Below, piece after piece: positions 1 to 4,202 of a DNA stretch of 6,141 nt. A program made the position numbers and the translations under genes. Source of the stretch: Streptomyces sp. (GTDB taxonomy: Bacteria; Actinomycetota; Actinomycetes; Streptomycetales; Streptomycetaceae). The notes under the pieces were generated by a model. That model ran no database searches and was not told where the DNA came from. It saw only the letters and a program-made list of their open reading frames with translations. The DNA lies in the NCBI GenBank assembly GCA_003519485.1, contig DOWQ01000504.1, forward strand, positions 1-6,141. The letters are read 5' to 3'. Position 1 is the stretch's first letter, and each line of letters opens with the position of its first letter.

Positions 1-245
1 ACCGCTCGTTTTACAGTCCCGACGCTGAGGCTCAGGCCGTTCTGGTCCGTCTTGACTGGCACGGTCCTGTGCAGGTCGTAGGCAAGCTCCGGAGGTGCGT
101 CGGGGGCGAACAGATGCCGTGGCACAGCTGCGAAGGCAGCGGCGACGGCCTCGGACTTGATTCCGTCCTGCTCGTGCAGGGCGCGCAGCATGTCCGCGCG
201 CAGTGCGTCGGGATCGCGGACGGCGGAAGTGTCAGTTGTAGTCAT
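1..245 (-). CDS. SAM-dependent methyltransferase, PIMT/FxLD-system type, N-terminal part (truncated by window edge)
   Basis: Only the first 81 codons are present; the gene continues leftward beyond position 1. The protein starts MTTTDTSAVRDPDALRADML and then reads AVAAAFAAVPRHLFAPDAP (about residues 33-51) and ELAYDLHRTVPVKTDQNGLS (residues 53-72). A helix followed by 'VPRHxFxP', an 'AY' pair and 'PVKTDxxG' is the start typical of protein-L-isoaspartate O-methyltransferase-like enzymes. In actinomycetes this includes the 'methyltransferase, FxLD system' family found in FxLD lanthipeptide clusters. The SAM-binding motifs would lie outside the window, so catalysis cannot be confirmed. The chosen ATG (243-245) has AGG 7 bases upstream. 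An in-frame ATG at 276-278 would add 11 residues and also has an AGG. The stretch SLSVGTVKRA at the edge departs from the usual 'SSVSAP'-like segment, so a lesion near the edge cannot be excluded. It probably has its own promoter, since a strong hairpin separates it from the upstream leftward operon. Confidence 0.7.
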   Translation of the reverse strand, partial: MTTTDTSAVRDPDALRADMLRALHEQDGIKSEAVAAAFAAVPRHLFAPDAPPELAYDLHRTVPVKTDQNGLSLSVGTVKRA

Positions 246-307
246 GCGATGACCTGGTTCGTCGGAGGGCTGTGGCATGGTGCCTGGACGGCGCTGCGGC
301 AAGGACG

Positions 308-400
308 CTAGTCAGGGTTCAGGTTTCCGAGGCCGACTACGCGCCGCAGTCGCGGGTGGCGTGTGAAGTGGCTCGATATGGAGTTCAGATGCCGTGGCAT
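308..400 (-). CDS. possible 30-residue small ORF upstream of the methyltransferase
   Basis: An ATG at 398-400 preceded by AGGAAG with 8 bases of spacing opens a 30-codon frame ending in TAG (308-310). The peptide begins MPRHLNSISSHFTRHPRLRR and ends VVGLGNLNPD. It is basic, contains no cysteine and matches no family I recognise, so it is not an FxLD-type lanthipeptide precursor. It lies between the hairpin at 433-472 and the methyltransferase start, where a leader peptide or small precursor could sit. The only support is the binding site and the position; a frame this short is easily there by chance. Confidence 0.13.
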   Translation of the reverse strand: MPRHLNSISSHFTRHPRLRRVVGLGNLNPD

Positions 401-506
401 TGCCGTTCTTCCTGTCGTTCTTGATCAGTTCGGTGTGGGGAGGGACTGCCGGGAGACGGCTCCTCCCCACACGCAGCCCGACGTCTGGGGTGGGGGAGTG
501 CGTCAT
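312..506 (-). CDS. doubtful small ORF overlapping the stop of the 503-922 gene
   Basis: This 64-codon frame starts with an ATG that overlaps the TGA of the upstream gene as ATGA (503-506), and GGGAGGA lies about 9 bases before it, so the start geometry is good. The product (MTHSPTPDVGLRVGRSRLPA at the start, proline- and arginine-rich at the end) has no domain I recognise. A strong hairpin (433-472) lies inside the frame and would fit better as the terminator of the preceding gene. I consider it probably not a gene, but the coupling signal keeps it from being dismissed outright. Confidence 0.2.
   Translation of the reverse strand: MTHSPTPDVGLRVGRSRLPAVPPHTELIKNDRKNGNATASELHIEPLHTPPATAARSRPRKPEP
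433..472. terminator. strong hairpin, probable terminator of the leftward 919-1359/503-922 operon
   Basis: GTGTGGGGAGG (433-443) pairs perfectly with CCTCCCCACAC (462-472), and an inner stem GCCG/CGGC (448-451 with 457-460) closes a 5-base loop. On the minus strand it begins 31 bases after the TGA at 503-505, which is normal terminator spacing. No T-run follows on either strand, which is common for actinomycete terminators. The same sequence also lies within the doubtful 312-506 frame. Confidence 0.5.
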
Positions 507-922
507 GAGGGGGCGTCCTCCCTCAGCTCAGCGAGTTCCCCCATAAGGTCGAGGACGGTGAGGATCGAGCTGGCGAAGCGCACCAGATGCCCGTGGGTGT
601 CATCCGGGCCAGGGACTTCGCTGCTCCGTTCCATGACGGCGTCCATCTGCGGCGGGTAGGGCGTCAGCAGGCGCCCAACCACGTCCTTGAGCGTCGGGGC
701 CACGTTCCTCAGCCGGTCCGAGATAGCCGCGCTGTCCTCCGGGGAGAGGCGCGCGGCGTCCTCGCCGAGGACGGTCTCCAGGTCGTCGTACAGGTCAGCG
801 GTGACCGCGTCGGAGGCCAGGAACCGGCGTAGGCCGAAATCGACTCGGCCGGCTGTCTCTATGTCGTTCGCGAACGCTGCGACGGGTAATGGTGCAGCGT
901 TTTCGTATACCAGGGCGGTCAT
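503..922 (-). CDS. hypothetical acidic protein, translationally coupled to the ATP-binding protein
   Basis: A 139-residue protein beginning MTALVYENAAPLPVAAFAND. The frame is open as far as 958, but the ATG at 920-922 is the better start: it overlaps the TGA of the upstream gene as ATGA and has GGGGAGG (928-934) 5 bases before it. I do not recognise the family with certainty. The protein is soluble, acidic and predicted mostly helical, with no signal peptide, membrane segment or metal motif; the C-terminal half (VVGRLLTPYPP, then HLVRFASSILTVLDLMGEL) looks like an amphipathic helical bundle. The layout resembles the small Streptomyces DUF6415-type proteins often described as natural-product-associated, but this is only a resemblance by eye. 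The tight coupling to the ATPase suggests the two proteins act together or are needed in a fixed ratio. Confidence 0.78.
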   Translation of the reverse strand: MTALVYENAAPLPVAAFANDIETAGRVDFGLRRFLASDAVTADLYDDLETVLGEDAARLSPEDSAAISDRLRNVAPTLKDVVGRLLTPYPPQMDAVMERSSEVPGPDDTHGHLVRFASSILTVLDLMGELAELREDAPS

Positions 923-1359
923 GAGGGCCTCCCCGAGGAGAGACGGAAATCGCACCACGTCGTGTGGCCGTCGTCGCTTACTCCCCAGTTGCGGGCGAGG
1001 ACAGAGACGAGGTAGAGGCCCCGACCGGATAGGTCGTCGTCCTCCGCCGTGGTGAGCTGGGCAGGGCTCGGGTTGCCATCCGTCACCTCGACCCGCAGTA
1101 CACCGTCGGAGCAGACGGCTTTTAGCCCTACAGCACCGTGCCCGTGCTGGATGCCGTTCGTCACGAGTTCCGACACCGCGAGGATCACGTTCTCAGAGGT
1201 CGGCTTAGGTACTCGCCACAGTCGTAGGTGAGCCGCAGCGATCTTGCGCATGTGTGCGACACGGCACTCGTCCGGGGTGAAGGCGACCGCGAAATTGGGG
1301 CCGATGTCCTGCTGTAGCTCCGAGGCGCCAGCGATGACCGCAGATGTGGCCGGGCTCAT
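919..1359 (-). CDS. ATP-binding protein, HATPase_c / anti-sigma-factor kinase-like (RsbW/SpoIIAB type)
   Basis: A 146-residue single-domain GHKL ATPase of the kind abundant in Streptomyces. Visible motifs are the N-box SELVTNGIQHG (residues 63-73, with Glu64 and Asn68 in the ATP/Mg position), the G1 box EVTDGNPSP (91-99, with Asp94 for adenine recognition) and the G2 box SGRGLYLV (111-118). Family members are cytoplasmic serine kinases or binders that control sigma factors or anti-anti-sigma proteins; the partner here is unknown. There is no sensor or transmembrane part. The start ATG (1357-1359) has a strong GGGAGG site (1366-1371) 6 bases upstream. It is the first gene of a leftward operon, overlaps the next gene by ATGA and diverges from the aminotransferase gene. 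The N-terminal 25 residues (MSPATSAVIAGASELQQ...) are a non-conserved extension. The domain call is firm; the biological role is not. Confidence 0.92.
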   Translation of the reverse strand: MSPATSAVIAGASELQQDIGPNFAVAFTPDECRVAHMRKIAAAHLRLWRVPKPTSENVILAVSELVTNGIQHGHGAVGLKAVCSDGVLRVEVTDGNPSPAQLTTAEDDDLSGRGLYLVSVLARNWGVSDDGHTTWCDFRLSSGRPS

Positions 1360-1558
1360 CGGGTGCCTCCCAGGTCGACGGTTCGGGGGATCGTGCGATG
1401 TGTTTGCGTCTCGCGGAACGCCTCACGTTGTTGATCACAAAGCGTGTCCGGACGGTACCCAGCGAACACCACGTGGTCTGGACTTGGGAATGACTTCTCA
1501 ATGACGTTGACCCGTCAGTAACCACATTTGGGGTGTCGCCGGAAAGCACTCTCCTGAC
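1360..1558. promoter_or_regulatory. divergent intergenic region with clustered palindromes, presumed promoters for both directions
   Basis: This 199-base stretch separates two divergent starts and must hold the promoters for both. It is visibly less GC-rich than its surroundings. Perfect short palindromes are clustered here: TGATCA (1432-1437), GTCCGGAC (1446-1453), GGTACC (1454-1459) and ACCACGTGGT (1468-1477), plus an interrupted inverted repeat TGACG...CGTCA (1502-1506 with 1513-1517) that surrounds TTGACC. The TTGACC could be a -35 element, but no good -10 follows at 17-18 bases. TTGATC (1431-1436) with TACCCA (1456-1461), 19 bases apart, is another weak rightward candidate. No candidate promoter is convincing; the palindromes would suit a dimeric regulator shared by both operons. 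Confidence 0.4.
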
Positions 1559-2353
1559 ATGCTGGGCGGCATGGTGACACTCGATGGAAAGCTGGCATCC
1601 GCAGAGGACTTGCTTTCCCTGGCGTTGATCAACTTGGGCCACTTCACGTCCATGCGCGTCGACGCCGACGGCACCATCCGTGGCCTCTCGCTGCACATGG
1701 AACGCCTCGTGAGGGACTGCAAGGCCGTGTGGGGGGCGGACCTGGACACCGAACGCGTCCGGGACTGCATCCGGCAGGGCTTGGAGGGGCAAAGCGGGCC
1801 ATGCACCGTACGCGTCACGATCTACGACCCCAAGGTCGACATGGGCCACCCGGCAGATGCCGACCAGCCGCGAATCATGGTGTCCGTACGGGGCGCCGGC
1901 GTCATGCCTCCGGAACCGCTGCGGGCGATGAGCGTTCTGTACGAGCGTGACCTTCCCGAGGTCAAGCACGTAGGGCTCTTCGGATCCTTGCACGCCCGCC
2001 GTGCAGCCCAACTCGACGGATTCGGCGACGCGCTGTTCGTCGGCCGCGACGGGCTCGTCTCCGAGGGCGGAACCTGGAACGTCGGCTTCGTCGACGGCGA
2101 GGGGACCGTGGTATGGCCACAAGCGCCCGTGCTGCCCGGCGTCACCATGGCCCTGCTCCAGCAGCACGCCGAGCACCGCATCACCACCGTCACCCTCGAA
2201 CAGGCCAAGGGAATGGCGGCGGTCTTCGCGACGAATACGAGCATCGGCGTTCGGTCCCTCGCCGCGATCGACGACACAGAGCTGCCCGTCGAGCACCCGG
2301 TGCTGAGCCAGCTCCGTGAGACCTATCTGTCCATCCCCGGCGAAGCCCTGTAG
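1559..2353 (+). CDS. aminotransferase class IV family protein (PLP-dependent, BCAT/ADC-lyase/D-amino acid aminotransferase fold)
   Basis: A 264-residue protein with the class IV aminotransferase pattern. An N-terminal segment reads GHFTSMRVDADGTIRGLSLH (residues 27-46) and continues MERL, matching the family's 'F.t.rv.dG...gl..H..Rl'. The expected PLP lysine is Lys136 in PEVKHVG, followed by the cofactor loop DALFVGRDGLVSEGGTWNVGF (157-177) with Glu169 in the position that holds the pyridine nitrogen. VLPGVTMALL (191-200) is the usual 'L.G.tr..ll' phosphate-binding segment. Length and motifs are complete, so an active enzyme is likely; the substrate (branched-chain or D-amino acid, or aminodeoxychorismate) cannot be read from sequence. 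Homologues of this style often begin MVTLDG, which would put the start at ATG 1571-1573. Neither start has a good binding site, so the first four residues are uncertain. It shares an operon with the XRE-SUMF1 gene 9 bases downstream. Confidence 0.9.
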   Translation: MLGGMVTLDGKLASAEDLLSLALINLGHFTSMRVDADGTIRGLSLHMERLVRDCKAVWGADLDTERVRDCIRQGLEGQSGPCTVRVTIYDPKVDMGHPADADQPRIMVSVRGAGVMPPEPLRAMSVLYERDLPEVKHVGLFGSLHARRAAQLDGFGDALFVGRDGLVSEGGTWNVGFVDGEGTVVWPQAPVLPGVTMALLQQHAEHRITTVTLEQAKGMAAVFATNTSIGVRSLAAIDDTELPVEHPVLSQLRETYLSIPGEAL

Positions 2354-2362
2354 GGCGAGGCC

Positions 2363-2884
2363 ATGACGGGGGTGACCAGATGGACCGGCCACGAGGCCGG
2401 TCTGCTGCGCAAGGCCACGCGCATGACTGGCAAGGCGTTCGCCGAGCTGGTCGGCGTCAACCAGCGCCAGGTCCCCAGGTGGGAGGGCCGCGGCGAGACC
2501 CTGGAACTCAGCCTCGCCAACCAAGCGGCCCTCGACACCGTCCTCTCGCAGGCCACCCGCGAGGTGCAGCAGCGGTTCGCATCGCTCCTCACGGAGCGGG
2601 CCGCCCTCGAACACGACGAGCGCGCCGAGGAACTGCTGCGCCGGGATTCGCGCGCCAGCCGGCACCCCGGTGACGGAAAGCTGATGACCGTCATCGAGGA
2701 GGGCATCTACCTGTCCGGCGCTGAGAACCGTTCGGTCTGGCTGGACGCTTACCTCATAGACGTCTACCCGACGACCAACGAGGACTACGGGAAGTTCGTT
2801 GGAGCCACCGGGCACCACCCTCCACGGCACTGGCCCGGCGGCCGGTACCCGATCGAGCTGTCCAACCACCCCGTGACTGGGTGA
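2363..2884 (+). CDS. N-terminal fragment: helix-turn-helix (XRE-like) region plus start of SUMF1 domain
   Basis: 173 residues. Residues about 7-43 contain LLRKATRMTGKAFAELVGVN (14-33) followed by QRQVPRWEGRG, a helix-turn-helix of the XRE kind in which 'AFAELVGVNQRQVPRWE' is the helix-turn-recognition-helix part. Residues 50-98 form an acidic/basic helical linker. From residue 105 the SUMF1 fold begins: KLMTVIEEGIYLSGAENR (106-123), then WLDAYLIDVYPTTNEDYGKF (126-145) and the HPV segment. The frame stops at TGA 2882-2884 in the middle of a conserved strand, so alone it would give a truncated domain. GAGG lies only 2 bases before the ATG at 2363; an in-frame GTG at 2372-2374 has better spacing from it. 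If translated alone, the DNA-binding half could still fold. Confidence 0.8.
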   Translation: MTGVTRWTGHEAGLLRKATRMTGKAFAELVGVNQRQVPRWEGRGETLELSLANQAALDTVLSQATREVQQRFASLLTERAALEHDERAEELLRRDSRASRHPGDGKLMTVIEEGIYLSGAENRSVWLDAYLIDVYPTTNEDYGKFVGATGHHPPRHWPGGRYPIELSNHPVTG

Positions 2885-3282
2885 CATGGCACGACGCCAC
2901 CGCCTACTCGCGCTGGTGCAGCAAGCTGCTGCCCACGTCCAGGCAGTGGGAGAAAGCCGCTCGAGGCACGAAGGGCCGTATCTACCCGTGGGGCACCGAA
3001 CCGACGGCTGCGAAATGCAACGTCGCCGAGACCGGCATCGACATGACGACCCCCGTCTCCCGCTACCAGTCCGGCGTCAGCCCGTACGGCGTCCAGGACA
3101 TGTGCGGCAACGTCTGGGAGTGGTGCTCGACCGAGGAGGCCCCGGGACGCGGCCGGCACGAGCTCAAAGGCAGCGCCTTCACCTCGCCTTTCGAACGCGC
3201 CGCACCGTCGCTGCAGAACGCGGCTAATGCCACGATGCTCGACAACGACACCGGCTTTCGCTGCGTTAGTCCGCCTCCGTAA
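2881..3282 (+). CDS. C-terminal fragment: SUMF1/FGE-fold domain (formylglycine-generating-enzyme family, not a canonical FGE)
   Basis: 133 residues from a nominal GTG that is almost certainly internal; there is no binding site before it and it overlaps the upstream TGA. Conserved family landmarks are WHDATAYSRWCSKLLPTSRQ (residues 3-22), WEKAARG, YPWGTEP (35-41), SPYGVQDMCGNVWEWC (67-82, the 'G..d..GNvwEW' hallmark) and the final TGFRCV (124-129). Canonical formylglycine-generating enzymes carry two active-site cysteines in the C-terminal segment after the GNvWEW motif. Here that segment (LKGSAFTSPFERAAPS then LQNAANATML) has no cysteine before the final FRC. Sulfatase or thiol-oxidising activity is therefore unlikely; a regulatory, structural or EgtB/PvdO-like role is more plausible. 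Confidence 0.8.
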   Translation: MTWHDATAYSRWCSKLLPTSRQWEKAARGTKGRIYPWGTEPTAAKCNVAETGIDMTTPVSRYQSGVSPYGVQDMCGNVWEWCSTEEAPGRGRHELKGSAFTSPFERAAPSLQNAANATMLDNDTGFRCVSPPP

Positions 3283-3292
3283 CGAGACACTG

Positions 3293-3323
3293 GGTGACCC
3301 CCGCCGGGCGCGGGGCCGTCACC
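3293..3323. terminator. bidirectional terminator-like hairpin between convergent genes
   Basis: GGTGAC (3293-3298) pairs with GTCACC (3318-3323), and CCCCGC (3299-3304) pairs with GCGGGG (3310-3315), with a two-base CC bulge and a five-base loop. It starts 11 bases after the TAA of the SUMF1 gene and overlaps the TGA (3319-3321) of the leftward resolvase-like gene. A twelve-pair GC-rich stem at the meeting point of two convergent genes fits a shared terminator; no T-run is present. Confidence 0.55.
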
Positions 3324-3949
3324 GGTTCCCCAGTGCGGTCTCAGACGTCACCAGGGCGACGAATCCCAGATGTTCCTCTACGAGCTGGAGTTGCGTCTCG
3401 TACTCGTCGAGCTGCGGGCTAGTGACCGAGTACGTCACTGCTACGACCCCATCAGCGAATCCGGACCGGATCTGCTGGCGCACGAAGGACCAGCCAGCGC
3501 GTGTCTGAAGGATCGGTCGCGCCGTGCCGGTCCGAGACGGCTTGGCCCGTTCCGGTCTGCCAGCCCTTTCGCAGCACGAACTGACGTGCCCATTCGAGGG
3601 AATGCGTCGGCTCCTGGCACCCGGTGGCGAGGGCGTACAGGCACACCCGAGGGGCCCGGCCGACTGCCCAGAGCTGCGCGATGCGGTTGTCGAGAACGTC
3701 GCCCCGAGCCTTCATCAGCCGTACGACCGGGTCGGTTGAGACGTGGACTTCGCTGAGATCGTGTCTCGCCTGGAAGACGCGCTCTTCGTCCATCCAGTCC
3801 TGCCCGCGGTGGGGGTTGGTGCCCTGGCGCATTGCTGGCCTCGGTTTCCTCGGAAGAGTGAGGGGTGGGGCGCCGTCCGCGACGGGGGACGCGGACGGCG
3901 TTCCTTCCGACCGGGGAGGCCCGGCCCGTACGACGGCAGCAGTCACCAT
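3319..3949 (-). pseudogene. resolvase/recombinase-like protein, frameshifted
   Basis: The leftward frame open from 3949 to 3452 gives HVSTDPVVRLMKARGDVLDN (about residues 69-88), then RVCLYALATG (101-110), WARQFVLRKGW (120-130) and DRHGATDPSDTR (140-151). It then turns into unlike sequence and stops. A different frame continues correctly as AGWSFVRQQIRSGFADGVVA and VTYSVTSPQLDEYETQLQLV to a TGA at 3319-3321. This composite matches Streptomyces resolvase-like proteins ('CLYA', 'tDP..r.gW..vr..iraG.adGvv.vt...isp...eYE'). The break lies within 3496-3510; an extra base, or loss of one CG from a CGCGCG run, would explain it. The catalytic serine of true serine recombinases ('YaRvS') is not present after CLYA. 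The likely start is ATG 3830-3832, with GAGG 6 bases upstream; the 39 residues before it look unconserved and contain a hairpin. Confidence 0.62.
3867..3904. repeat. long perfect inverted repeat (hairpin) upstream of the resolvase-like start
   Basis: CGCCGTCCGCG (3871-3881) and CGCGGACGGCG (3890-3900) are perfect inverted copies around an 8-base loop. GGGG/TTCC flanks extend the stem by two G-T and two G-C pairs, to 15. On the minus strand it lies just before the GAGG-ATG at 3832, so it may be a 5' leader structure or a terminator that isolates the resolvase-like gene. On the plus strand it is followed by TTCCTTCC. If translation really started at 3949 the hairpin would be inside coding sequence, which argues for the 3832 start. 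Confidence 0.6.
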
Positions 3950-4202
3950 GCGTCACCGGCGATCTCAAGCTCATGACCAGTCAGCTGATGTGCATTCACG
4001 TTCGGAACAGCGGAACGCGGACTCGGCTACGCCCCTGATGCGCTGAGGCGCGCAGCGGATGACGCGTGTCGATGTTCCGGAGAGACCCCCGTCGCCGAGG
4101 CGGCCGGGCGGGCAACTGTGCTGACTGCCGCTGGGAGGTCCGCACCGGGGATCGGGCACCGTGGCGGGACGAGCCGGGCGGGGAGTGAGGCACCCTTGAA
4201 GG
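3950..4202. other. gap between the accessory genes and the thioredoxin-NHL gene; no convincing gene
   Basis: About 250 bases upstream of the thioredoxin-NHL gene. No tRNA, rRNA or credible protein frame is visible. It should contain the promoter of the 4203 gene; CACCCT (4190-4195), 7 bases before that ATG, is a weak -10-like sequence without a clear -35. A small inverted repeat CGCTG...CAGCG occurs near 4040-4060. On the minus strand a short frame (3943-3999) reads MNAHQLTGHELEIAGDAW if its GTG is taken as start. It ends in TGGTGA directly on the 3949 ATG and may be a remnant (see findings). Confidence 0.35.

Larger units (their letters stand above)
2363..3282 (+). pseudogene. XRE-type HTH plus SUMF1/FGE-fold protein, broken by a one-base frameshift at 2879-2884
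   Basis: Two overlapping frames together spell one protein of about 306 residues: an N-terminal helix-turn-helix region, a linker and a complete SUMF1/EgtB/PvdO-type domain. The join is exact. The upstream frame ends SNHPVTG-stop and the downstream frame resumes VTWHDATAYSRW, matching the family's 'HPV..V.W.DA.AY..W'. One extra G in the GGG at 2879-2881 would restore ACT GGG GTG ACA TGG. No other stop or shift is seen. It is either a genuine loss-of-function mutation or a homopolymer error in the sequence. It is the second gene of the rightward operon, 9 bases after the aminotransferase. The two halves are described separately below. Confidence 0.8.

Noticed and set aside
247..502. FxLD-type lanthipeptide precursor beside the methyltransferase
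   Set aside because: No short frame with an FxLD-like leader and a cysteine/serine/threonine-rich core is present; if it exists it lies left of position 1.
1205..2887. A 560-codon open frame on the minus strand opposite the aminotransferase and HTH genes
   Set aside because: It overlaps three genes with clear motifs and has no domain of its own; codon bias makes such antisense frames common in this kind of genome.
2876..2890. Programmed -1 ribosomal frameshifting joining the two SUMF1 halves
   Set aside because: The site ACT GGG TGA is not a heptameric slippery sequence (re-pairing of GGG to TGG is poor) and no downstream pseudoknot is evident; a missing G is simpler.
3441..3974. Minus-strand frame of 177 codons overlapping the resolvase-like gene
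   Set aside because: Arginine/proline-rich product without family pattern; the other two minus frames carry the recognisable resolvase-like sequence.
3950..4202. tRNA gene or attachment-site remnant next to the recombinase-like gene
   Set aside because: No T-loop consensus, anticodon arm or CCA end could be found, and no direct repeat flanking the accessory region is visible inside the window.
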